Below are positions 1-4,630 of a stretch of DNA of 7,001 bases, piece by piece; the stretch's first letter is position 1, and every line of letters begins with the position of its first letter. The stretch comes from Deltaproteobacteria bacterium (GTDB lineage: Bacteria; Desulfobacterota; Desulfovibrionia; Desulfovibrionales; Desulfovibrionaceae). Below the pieces are notes generated by a model. It was given only the letters and a program-made list of their open reading frames with translations, had not been told where the DNA came from and ran no database searches. Location: positions 1 through 7,001 of the forward strand of contig JANXYI010000016.1 of NCBI GenBank assembly GCA_025350085.1, written 5' to 3'. The translations under genes and the position numbers were made by a program.

Positions 1-395
1 TGGAAGGTGGACGCGGGCCAGCTCGCGCCGCTCACGGCCAGGGTCAGCTCGTCCCAGCCGCGCTCGGCATAGGGTGCCAGCAGGTCGCGGGCGTGCCTGG
101 CCTGGGTGAGGGTGGCGGAGAGCGCGGACAGGGCGTCCAGGTCGAGCACGCGCTGCGGGCTGTCCAGCACCGGGAAGAAGCCGCCGAAATCCGGGAAGGC
201 CACGAGCCGAAAGCCGGACTCGCGCACCCAGCGCAGGGCCTGGTCCAGCAGGGTCAGCTGCAGGCGCACGGCGAGCGCGTCGGAAAACGGGCGCAGGGCG
301 AGGGCTGCCGAGGCTCCAGGCTCGGAGACGGCAAGACCCGACAGTTCCTTGAGGATCTTCGGGAACTCCAGCAGGTGCAGGGTTCTCGGTTCCAT
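1..395 (-). CDS. mutS2: Endonuclease MutS2, N-terminal fragment (runs off the left edge)
   Basis: Only the first 131 codons are visible; the gene continues beyond base 1. The reading frame opens at ATG (393-395, minus strand) as MEPRTLHLLEFPKILKELS and continues with AVSEPGASAALALRP. This matches the characteristic MutS2 N-terminus, in which a leucine-rich LEFPKIL-type helix is followed by a segment ending in L-x-P. Further on, residues around 65-100 (FPDFGGFFPVLD, then LDLDALSALS) fit the start of the MutS-like core/lever region. The ATPase and C-terminal Smr nuclease domains would lie outside the window. Family members act on branched or recombination DNA, and in some bacteria on collided ribosomes. 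The start lies 13 bp after the yqeY stop with no strong ribosome binding site, so translation is probably coupled to yqeY. The call rests on the N-terminal pattern alone. Confidence 0.8.
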   Translation of the reverse strand, partial: MEPRTLHLLEFPKILKELSGLAVSEPGASAALALRPFSDALAVRLQLTLLDQALRWVRESGFRLVAFPDFGGFFPVLDSPQRVLDLDALSALSATLTQARHARDLLAPYAERGWDELTLAVSGASWPASTF

Positions 396-408
396 GAACT
401 GCCGTTGG

Positions 409-855
409 TTAGGAGGACAATCTGGAGCGGACGGCCGAACTGGCCTTGCTGCCGTCGTAGCGGCCCTTGTAGCCCAGCGTCAGGGCGGCCATGACCCGGC
501 CCATGTCCTTGGGGGAACTGGCGCCGGTCTCGGCCACCAGGCGCTCAATGACCTCGCCGAGCTCGGCCTCGGTCAGGGGCTCGGGCATGTAGCCCTCAAG
601 CACGGCGAGCTCGGCGACCTCGACTGCAGCGAGATCTGTGCGGCCGTGCTTCTCGTACTGCTCGATGGAGTCGCGGCGCTGCTTGACCTGCCGGGAGATG
701 AGATCGAGCAGGTCGTCGTCGGTGAGCGGCCGCAGGACTTCGACCTCGCGGTTCTTGGCGGCTGTCTTGAGGTGCCTCAAGACAGCCAGCCGAACCGTAT
801 CTTTGGCCTTGTAGGCCTGAATGTAGTCGGACTCGAGGCGTCCCTGGATGGTCAT
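409..855 (-). CDS. yqeY: GatB/YqeY domain-containing protein
   Basis: A 148-residue protein of the usual YqeY length. Near the N-terminus it has the family pattern K-A-K-D-x-V-R-L-x-V-L-R-x-L-K-T-A-A-K-N (about residues 16-35). The second helix bundle follows, with [20 protein letters not shown] and then the conserved [13 protein letters not shown], and near the end DMGRVMAAL. The fold is shared with the tail domain of the GatB amidotransferase subunit that binds tRNA, but the stand-alone protein has no settled function. A tRNA-related role is inference from the fold. Its ATG overlaps the rpsU stop codon (shared ATGA at 852-855), and an AGGA lies 7 nt upstream, so it is almost certainly cotranslated with rpsU. 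mutS2 begins 13 bp after its TAA. Confidence 0.92.
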   Translation of the reverse strand: MTIQGRLESDYIQAYKAKDTVRLAVLRHLKTAAKNREVEVLRPLTDDDLLDLISRQVKQRRDSIEQYEKHGRTDLAAVEVAELAVLEGYMPEPLTEAELGEVIERLVAETGASSPKDMGRVMAALTLGYKGRYDGSKASSAVRSRLSS

Positions 856-1055
856 CCTTCGATCCTGGACTTGCGCATCTTCTTGACCAGGCGCTTCTTG
901 GCAGCCGCCTTCTTCTTCTTTTCCTGGACGCTGGGTTTCTCGTAGTGCTGACGCTTCTTCAACTCGGAGAGGACCCCGGCCTTCTCGACCTGCTTCTTGA
1001 AACGGCGCAGGGCGATTTCGAAATTGTCGCTGTCATCCAACAAAATACCGGGCAA
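852..1055 (-). CDS. rpsU: 30S ribosomal protein S21, probable TTG start
   Basis: A highly basic 67-residue protein beginning [20 protein letters not shown] after the initiator and containing [19 protein letters not shown], the hallmark of S21, with a lysine-rich tail. S21 sits near the 16S 3' end and helps initiation on mRNAs. I place the start at TTG (1053-1055) because S21 proteins normally begin M-P-G. A perfect GGAGGTGA ribosome binding site ends 5 nt before it. A GTG three codons upstream (1062-1064) is in frame but lies inside that ribosome binding site, so a start there (70 residues) is unlikely. The gene heads an operon with yqeY (4-bp overlap) and mutS2. The upstream transcription unit ends at the terminator near 1143-1183, so rpsU needs its own promoter between there and 1056. 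Confidence 0.93.
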   Translation of the reverse strand: MPGILLDDSDNFEIALRRFKKQVEKAGVLSELKKRQHYEKPSVQEKKKKAAAKKRLVKKMRKSRIEG

Positions 1056-1070
1056 ATGAATCACCTCCCC
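1056..1070 (-). promoter_or_regulatory. rpsU ribosome binding site, full anti-SD complement
   Basis: The minus strand reads GGGGAGGTGATTCAT directly before the TTG codon. GGAGGTGA pairs over eight bases with the usual 16S rRNA 3' end (UCACCUCC), 5 nt from the start. The site decides the start: the in-frame GTG at 1062-1064 is part of the site itself. ATGA (1071-1074) and TCAT (1056-1059) could pair weakly around it. Confidence 0.8.
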
Positions 1071-1098
1071 TCATGGAACTCGTCAAACAGAGAAAGGG

Positions 1099-1127
1099 TC
1101 CCTACCCCATGCGCCTGCGCAATGCAA
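1099..1127 (-). promoter_or_regulatory. Weak candidate promoter for the rpsU operon
   Basis: On the minus strand TTGCAT (1122-1127) and TAGGGA (1099-1104) are 17 bp apart, between the upstream terminator and rpsU. The -35 matches 4 of 6 and the -10 only 2 of 6. A promoter is required here by the gene layout, but this exact position is tentative. The spacer contains the inverted repeat TGCGC-CT-GCGCA (1110-1121), which could be incidental. Confidence 0.25.
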
Positions 1128-1142
1128 GCAGGGCGGACAGGG

Positions 1143-1183
1143 AAAAATGCGGACCCATCCAGTTCTTGGCCGGATGGGTCCGC
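1143..1183 (-). terminator. Rho-independent terminator of the HU operon
   Basis: A perfect 12-bp inverted repeat, GCGGACCCATCC (1149-1160) and GGATGGGTCCGC (1172-1183), encloses an 11-nt loop. On the minus strand it is followed directly by ATTTTT (1143-1148). The T-run is on the minus-strand side only, so it ends transcripts coming from the HU and small membrane protein genes. It lies 30 bp after the latter's stop codon and insulates rpsU from them. Confidence 0.92.
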
Positions 1184-1213
1184 TTGGTCTCAATCAGGCG
1201 TGTGAGCCGTCAG

Positions 1214-1396
1214 CTAGTGGCTGTTGCCGTGAGAATCACGGCAGCTGTCCCACCAGGACTTCATGATGCAGTAACCCATGCCGACGCCGATGACGATCAG
1301 GACGATGTAGAGCACGCCGAAAAAGATGGCGTGATCCGCCTGAAACCAGGGCAGGTCCTGCGGCAGGGGGCTGTGTACTGTTTCGCCGTGCAGCAT
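1214..1396 (-). CDS. Small single-span membrane protein of unknown function
   Basis: A 60-residue protein that I do not recognise as a named family. A polar N-terminus with PLPQDLPWFQADH precedes one strongly hydrophobic segment, about residues 23-46 (AIFFGVLYIVLIVIGVGMGY), then KSWWD and a short tail with one cysteine and two histidines (CRDSHGNSH). This predicts a one-pass inner-membrane protein with the tail just outside the bilayer; orientation cannot be fixed with confidence. A good ribosome binding site (GGAGG, 6 nt before ATG), a 15-bp gap after the HU stop and a strong terminator after its own stop show it is a real second gene of the HU operon. Metal or heme binding by the Cys/His tail is possible but unsupported. 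Confidence 0.82.
   Translation of the reverse strand: MLHGETVHSPLPQDLPWFQADHAIFFGVLYIVLIVIGVGMGYCIMKSWWDSCRDSHGNSH
1225..1243 (-). other. Short perfect hairpin inside the end of the small membrane protein gene
   Basis: TGCCGTGA and TCACGGCA form a perfect 8-bp stem with a 3-nt loop. It covers the codons for the CRDSHG part of the tail and lies about 10 bp before the stop. No T-run follows, so it is not a terminator by itself. It could stabilise the mRNA 3' end upstream of the true terminator, or simply reflect codon choice. Confidence 0.45.
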
Positions 1397-1411
1397 TGGA
1401 AGCCTCCAGAT

Positions 1412-1684
1412 TTACTTGACGGCGTCCTTCAGGAGCTTGCCGGGGCGGAACTTGACAACCTTGGTGGCCGGGATCTTGATCTCTTTGCCGGTGCGGGGGT
1501 TGCGGCCGACACGCGCCTTGCGCTTCTCAACCTGGAAGGTACCGAAGCCGGTAAGGGTGAGCTTGCCTTCCTTCACCAGGACGTCCTCGACGGCACCGAC
1601 GAAAGCGTTCAAAGCGCGCTCAGCATTGGCCTTGGTCAGGTTGGCCTTCTCTGCGATTTTGACAACCAGCTCAGCCTTAGTCAT
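1412..1684 (-). CDS. hup: HU family nucleoid DNA-binding protein
   Basis: A 90-residue basic protein of the exact HU length. It starts [19 protein letters not shown] (the dimerisation helices). It carries the family signature at about residues 46-73: [18 protein letters not shown], then TGKEIKIPA. That stretch forms the beta arm, whose proline (residue 63) wedges into the DNA minor groove. It ends with [13 protein letters not shown] dimers bend and compact DNA in the nucleoid. The ATG is preceded by GAGGAGG with 8 nt spacing. The gene is cotranscribed with the small membrane protein 15 bp downstream. A sigma-70-like promoter at 1868-1896, at the end of rsmA, would give a leader of about 175 nt. 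HU rather than IHF is favoured by length and sequence, though bacteria of this group often carry several HU copies. Confidence 0.95.
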   Translation of the reverse strand: MTKAELVVKIAEKANLTKANAERALNAFVGAVEDVLVKEGKLTLTGFGTFQVEKRKARVGRNPRTGKEIKIPATKVVKFRPGKLLKDAVK

Positions 1685-1795
1685 GTTTCCTTCCTCCTCA
1701 TTGGTGAGTCACTGTTTGCTACTCGGCCATCCCGAGCTCGCGATGAAATTCCGTCTGGGGGTTTCGCGAGCCGACCGACGTCAGCCTACTCCTGC

Positions 1796-1867
1796 CAGTA
1801 CCCGCGGGTGCGGTTCGAGGTGGTCCTGATGCCGGATCACGGCCACCTTCATCTGCAACTGAACTCC
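1796..1867 (+). pseudogene. Possible remnant of a Y1/REP-associated (HUH) transposase
   Basis: Read on the plus strand, this stretch encodes a peptide with RVRFEVVLMPDHGHLHLQL. It resembles the core of IS200/IS605-type Y1 and REP-associated tyrosine transposases, where V-x-M-P-(D/N)-H-x-H-L-x-L carries the metal-binding HUH pair. The frame is open on both sides but shows no family similarity there, and no catalytic tyrosine helix is visible, so at most about 24 codons survive. It lies antisense in the leader of the HU gene. A chance match cannot be excluded because the segment is short. Confidence 0.35.
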
Positions 1868-1896
1868 GATAAACACCAAAGCAAAACCCAAGTCAA
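1868..1896 (-). promoter_or_regulatory. Candidate sigma-70 promoter for the HU operon
   Basis: On the minus strand TTGACT (1891-1896, 5 of 6 matches) and TTTATC (1868-1873, 3 of 6) are separated by 17 bp. The -35 box overlaps the last codons of rsmA. The predicted transcript starts near 1861, leaving a long untranslated leader before HU. No T-run terminator is visible between rsmA and HU, so read-through from rsmA may add to expression. Confidence 0.5.
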
Positions 1897-2708
1897 GAGC
1901 CAAAATGCTTTTGCAGCCGATTTGCCAAAGCCTGAAACCGTTCCGGCTCAAGCGTCTCCGGTCGTTGGGAGGGGTGGATGCCAAGGCCCTCCAGGATGCC
2001 TTCGCCGCCAACAATACTTTTTGATTTCAGTATAGTAGACAGCTGCTTGCGCCGCTGCTGGAAGCACATCTTGAGCGTCTGAGCCAAAGCCTTTGCGTTG
2101 TCTGGCTCCGGTGGCGCGGGGTGCAAAATAAATCGCATGACCGCCGAGGTCACCTTGGGTTGGGGTGAAAAGACCTGCGGCGGGACCTTGAACAGGAGCT
2201 CGACTGCGGCAAAACTCTGGACCCAGACGCTCAGCGCGCCGTACTCCTTGCCCCCGGACGCGGCCCTGAGCCTCTGGCCGACCTCCAGCTGGACCATGAA
2301 CACGGCGCTGGCGAAGCGGGCCTGGCTCACCAGGTCCCAGATGAGCGGGGAGGCGATGTTGTAGGGCAGGTTGCCGACGATCTTCCAGCCGGCCTCGGCT
2401 GTGAGCTCCGGCCAGGGGAACTTCAGGGCGTCGCCAGCCACCAATTCTATGGAAGGCTGCGCAGCAATCAAGGTTGCGGCCAGCTGGTCGTCCTTTTCCA
2501 GCACCATGAGCCGCCCGGGGGAGCGCTCCAGGATGTGCCTGGTCAGCGCCCCGCGGCCCGGCCCGATCTCCAGGACCGGATCACCGGGCTGGATAGCCAG
2601 CGCATCCACGATCTTGCGGGCGATGTTGGCGTCAATGAGGAAATTCTGCCCCAGGCTGCGCTTGGCGGGCGCAAACCGCCCTGGGCCCGGGCGTGGCTTC
2701 AGGGCCAT
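1893..2708 (-). CDS. rsmA: 16S rRNA (adenine1518/1519-N6) dimethyltransferase RsmA/KsgA
   Basis: A 271-residue SAM-dependent methyltransferase that dimethylates the two adjacent adenines in the 3' terminal hairpin of 16S rRNA during late 30S assembly. Visible motifs in order: KRSLGQNFL (residues 16-24), the SAM loop EIGPGRGALT (47-56), GDAL (92-95), the catalytic NLPYNI (113-118), FSPQPKVTSAV (180-190) and QRRKQL (218-223) at the start of the C-terminal helical domain. Length is normal. I chose ATG at 2706-2708, which has AGGA about 8 nt upstream. An in-frame TTG at 2739-2741 would add 11 residues, but it lies within the proposed promoter and has no good ribosome binding site. The gene is divergent from apt and upstream of HU in the same direction. 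Confidence 0.95.
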   Translation of the reverse strand: MALKPRPGPGRFAPAKRSLGQNFLIDANIARKIVDALAIQPGDPVLEIGPGRGALTRHILERSPGRLMVLEKDDQLAATLIAAQPSIELVAGDALKFPWPELTAEAGWKIVGNLPYNIASPLIWDLVSQARFASAVFMVQLEVGQRLRAASGGKEYGALSVWVQSFAAVELLFKVPPQVFSPQPKVTSAVMRFILHPAPPEPDNAKALAQTLKMCFQQRRKQLSTILKSKSIVGGEGILEGLGIHPSQRPETLEPERFQALANRLQKHFGS

Positions 2709-2731
2709 GTATGTTGTCCTGTCATGGCGCG

Positions 2732-2760
2732 AGCCTAGCAACTGCCCTGACGGTTGACAA
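2732..2760 (-). promoter_or_regulatory. Candidate rsmA promoter with extended -10
   Basis: On the minus strand TTGTCA (2755-2760, 5 of 6) and TAGGCT (2732-2737, 3 of 6) are 17 bp apart, and TGC precedes the -10 as in extended -10 promoters. The transcript would start near 2725 and leave a leader of about 17 nt before the ATG at 2708. The -35 box overlaps that of the divergent apt promoter. Confidence 0.5.
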
Positions 2761-2783
2761 CAGCTTTGCTCAGTCAGTAGAAC
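2754..2783 (+). promoter_or_regulatory. Candidate sigma-70 promoter for apt-mtnP
   Basis: A consensus TTGACA (2754-2759) is followed after 18 bp by TAGAAC (2778-2783, 4 of 6). Transcription would begin near 2790, about 20 nt before the apt start. The apt ribosome binding site AAGGAG is at 2800-2805. Confidence 0.6.
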
Positions 2784-2812
2784 CGCGCATCAATTGAATA
2801 AGGAGTTGAGCC

Positions 2813-3322
2813 ATGGACCTTCGGAAGTACATCCGCGACGTCACAGACTTCAAGCCCGGCATCACCTTTTTCGACATCACCCCGCTTCTGGCCGACCCCA
2901 AGGCCTTTGCCTACGCCATCGACGCCCTGGCCGAGCGCTACAAGGACTCCGGCGCGAACAAGATCGTGGCGGCCGAGGCGAGAGGCTTCATCTTCGGCGC
3001 TCCGCTGGCCTACAAGATGAACATCGGCTTCATCCCGGTGCGCAAGCCCGGCAAGCTGCCCTACAAGACCACCTCGGTCACCTATGACCTGGAATATGGC
3101 ACCGACACCCTGTGCATGCACGTGGATGCCGTGATCCCCGGCGATCAGGTGCTGATCATCGACGACCTGCTGGCCACCGGCGGCACCACCGGCGGCATGA
3201 TCGAGCTGGTGCAACAGGGCGGCGGCGCCGTTGTCGGCATCGGCTTCCTCATCGAGCTGGGCTTCCTCGACGGCCCGAGCAAGCTGTGCGGCATCCCGCA
3301 CCAGCACATCCTTAAGCTCTAG
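2813..3322 (+). CDS. apt: Adenine phosphoribosyltransferase
   Basis: A 169-residue cytoplasmic enzyme that joins adenine to PRPP to make AMP and pyrophosphate. Family features in order: FKPGITFFDITPLL (residues 13-26), EARGFIFG (55-62), the flexible-loop segment RKPGKLPY (77-84), and the PRPP-binding motif VLIIDDLLATGGTT (113-126) with its paired acidic residues. It ends after a short C-terminal beta segment, a typical length for the compact bacterial Apt. ATG follows AAGGAG with 7 nt spacing. mtnP begins 15 bp after the stop, so the two are probably one transcript. MtnP produces the adenine that Apt consumes, which makes this a functional salvage pair. Confidence 0.96.
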   Translation: MDLRKYIRDVTDFKPGITFFDITPLLADPKAFAYAIDALAERYKDSGANKIVAAEARGFIFGAPLAYKMNIGFIPVRKPGKLPYKTTSVTYDLEYGTDTLCMHVDAVIPGDQVLIIDDLLATGGTTGGMIELVQQGGGAVVGIGFLIELGFLDGPSKLCGIPHQHILKL

Positions 3323-3337
3323 GAACAGGCAACACGC

Positions 3338-4087
3338 ATGGCCAACATCGGCATCATCGGCGGCTCCGGGCTGGACAACCCGGATATCCTGCACGATTCC
3401 AAGGACCTGCAAATCACCACCAGCTATGGCAGCACCACCTCCCCGGTGCGCACGGGCACCATGGGCCAGCACAACATCTTCCTCCTGGCCCGGCACGGCC
3501 GCGAACACACGGTCCCGCCCTCCCAGGTCAACTACCGGGCCAAGATCGAGACGTTGCGGCTGCTCGGCTGCGAATACATCCTGGCCACCACGGCCGTGGG
3601 CTCCCTGCGCGAGGAGATCGGCCGCGGGGACCTGGTGGTGCTTGACCAGTTCATCGACTTTACAAGACACCGCAGCGTGACCTTCCACGAGAGCTTTGCC
3701 CCGCATGAGCCCAAGCACACGCCCATGGCCGACCCCTTCTCCGGGTACCTGCGCGGGCTCTTAAATGCGTCCTGCGCGGAACTGGGCATCCGGCACCACA
3801 AGGCCGGCACAGTGGTCACCATCGAGGGTCCGCGCTTCTCCACCCGGGCCGAGTCGCGCATGTTCCGCCTCTGGGGCGCGGACGTTATCAACATGAGCAT
3901 CGCGCCCGAGGTCATCCTGGCGGCAGAGGCGGGCATCCCCTACGCCGCAGTGGCCATGAGCACGGACTACGACTGCTGGAAGACCGACGAGGCCCCGGTG
4001 ACCTGGGACGAGATCCTGCACATCTTCCGCCAGAACGCCCAGAAGGTCACGGACGTGCTCCTCGCTGTCATCGGCAAGATTTCCTGA
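3338..4087 (+). CDS. mtnP: S-methyl-5'-thioadenosine phosphorylase
   Basis: A 249-residue member of the purine nucleoside phosphorylase family (PNP/MTAP type). It phosphorolyses methylthioadenosine, the by-product of polyamine and other SAM-dependent reactions, to adenine and methylthioribose-1-phosphate. Visible features: N-terminal IGIIGGSGL, phosphate-site RHG (52-54), TTAVGSLREEI (84-94), TVVTIEGPRFSTRAES (158-173), INMSIAPE (184-191) and STDYDCW (208-214). The two aspartates of DYD correspond to those that recognise the 6-amino group of adenine, favouring MTAP over inosine-type PNP or methylthioinosine phosphorylase. One deviation is NYRAK at 65-69, where relatives usually have an asparagine at the last position. 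The ribosome binding site is weak, so translation may lean on apt. The stop codon falls inside the first unit of a 22-bp tandem repeat. Confidence 0.93.
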   Translation: MANIGIIGGSGLDNPDILHDSKDLQITTSYGSTTSPVRTGTMGQHNIFLLARHGREHTVPPSQVNYRAKIETLRLLGCEYILATTAVGSLREEIGRGDLVVLDQFIDFTRHRSVTFHESFAPHEPKHTPMADPFSGYLRGLLNASCAELGIRHHKAGTVVTIEGPRFSTRAESRMFRLWGADVINMSIAPEVILAAEAGIPYAAVAMSTDYDCWKTDEAPVTWDEILHIFRQNAQKVTDVLLAVIGKIS

Positions 4088-4146
4088 GGCTGGCGGCAAG
4101 ATAGCTTGAGGCGGGCGGCAAGATAGCCTGAGGCTGGCCGCAACAT
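4073..4146. repeat. 22-bp tandem repeat at the end of mtnP, three units plus a decayed partial
   Basis: Units begin at 4073, 4095 and 4117, each opening with GGCAAGAT and closing with GGC. Pairwise they differ at only 2 to 4 of 22 bases. A fourth, decayed start (CGCAACAT, 4139-4146) keeps the 22-bp phase. The first unit contains the last codons and stop of mtnP (GKIS), so the array probably arose by duplication of the gene's 3' end. The third unit carries a small hairpin, AGCC-TGA-GGCT. There are no spacers and no T-run, so it is neither a CRISPR array nor an obvious terminator. Confidence 0.9.
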
Positions 4147-4158
4147 CGCGCAACAGGC

Positions 4159-4188
4159 TTGACAAGCGGGACGGTCCGGCTTAGTAAT
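4159..4188 (+). promoter_or_regulatory. Candidate promoter for the PxxKW protein gene
   Basis: TTGACA (4159-4164) is followed after 18 bp by AGTAAT (4183-4188, 4 of 6), giving a start near 4195 and a leader of about 55 nt. A separate TATACT (4209-4214) matches a -10 box well but has no acceptable -35 partner. Together with the repeat array this accounts for the 163-bp gap between mtnP and the next gene. Confidence 0.45.
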
Positions 4189-4250
4189 CCGCTCTCTATT
4201 TTTGACGATATACTGGTTGCCCAAGCGCGCCAGACAAGGAGGAAGATCCC

Positions 4251-4541
4251 ATGGCTGAAGACAAGAAGAAGGTGGGCCCCCTGGACAGCGCGGTCATGAC
4301 CGCCGAAGGCCTGACCTTCAAGGGCATCATCATGACCCCGGTGGTGGAGAACTGCACCGGCTGCGAACGCATCACCCTGGTCGAGGGCCTGTCCTACTGC
4401 CCCACCTATGCCGAGCCGTCCAAGAAGTGGACGCGCGGCATCTGCAACTTCGCGACCCACGTCAAGGGGACGCTGGACAAGCAGGGCAAGACCAAGGTCA
4501 ACCCGCTGAAGGCGTCCAAGCGCGCTGCCAGGGGCCGCTAG
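4251..4541 (+). CDS. PxxKW family cysteine-rich protein
   Basis: A 96-residue basic protein. It has four cysteines at residues 35, 38, 50 and 65 (NCTGC, YCPTYA, GICNF) and the signature PSKKW at 56-60 that names the PxxKW family, small proteins known mainly from deltaproteobacteria with no assigned function. The C-x2-C plus two further cysteines suggest a small zinc or iron-sulfur site. The lysine/arginine-rich tail (LKASKRAARGR) suggests contact with nucleic acid; both are inference. No signal peptide or membrane segment is seen. ATG follows AAGGAGG (4236-4242) with 8 nt spacing, indicating strong translation. It has its own candidate promoter and a terminator 15 bp after the stop, so it is likely a single-gene transcript. 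Confidence 0.85.
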   Translation: MAEDKKKVGPLDSAVMTAEGLTFKGIIMTPVVENCTGCERITLVEGLSYCPTYAEPSKKWTRGICNFATHVKGTLDKQGKTKVNPLKASKRAARGR

Positions 4542-4556
4542 AGCATCGACACGACG

Positions 4557-4585
4557 AGGCGGGGGCAACCCCGCCTTTTTGTTTT
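4557..4585 (+). terminator. Rho-independent terminator after the PxxKW gene
   Basis: GGCGGGG (4558-4564) and CCCCGCC (4569-4575) pair perfectly around a GCAA tetraloop of the stable GNRA class. TTTTTGTTTT follows at once (4576-4585). An A-T pair at 4557/4576 can extend the stem. Confidence 0.93.
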
Positions 4586-4630
4586 CCGCGCCAATCAGCC
4601 CGAAACACGTCCGTCACCACGGAGCCCGCA

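Noticed and set aside
106..945. A 279-codon plus-strand open frame opposite mutS2, yqeY and rpsU
   Set aside because: It spans three genes on the other strand, and its peptide has no recognisable features.
1781..2014. A 77-codon minus-strand frame overlapping the end of rsmA and the HU leader
   Set aside because: It overlaps rsmA in another frame, has no convincing ribosome binding site and shows no family resemblance.
1073..2035. A 320-codon plus-strand open frame across the small membrane protein, HU and the rsmA end
   Set aside because: It lies opposite three supported genes and their terminator, and no ribosome binding site or overall family match is visible. Only the short stretch at 1796-1867 was kept, as a possible transposase remnant.
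2709..2741. Longer rsmA starting at TTG 2739-2741
   Set aside because: That codon lies inside the proposed promoter and lacks a good ribosome binding site, while ATG 2708 has AGGA at a normal distance and gives the usual N-terminus.
2774..3718. A 314-codon open frame antisense to apt and mtnP
   Set aside because: It runs across two real genes and the gap between them. The peptide is a compositional shadow without motifs.
4073..4160. Tandem repeats considered as a CRISPR array or a terminator
   Set aside because: The units abut with no spacers, there is no T-run after the small hairpin, and no cas genes are present.
4202..4214. TTGACG and TATACT considered as a promoter pair
   Set aside because: The two boxes are only 1 bp apart, and TATACT has no acceptable -35 at 16-18 bp.
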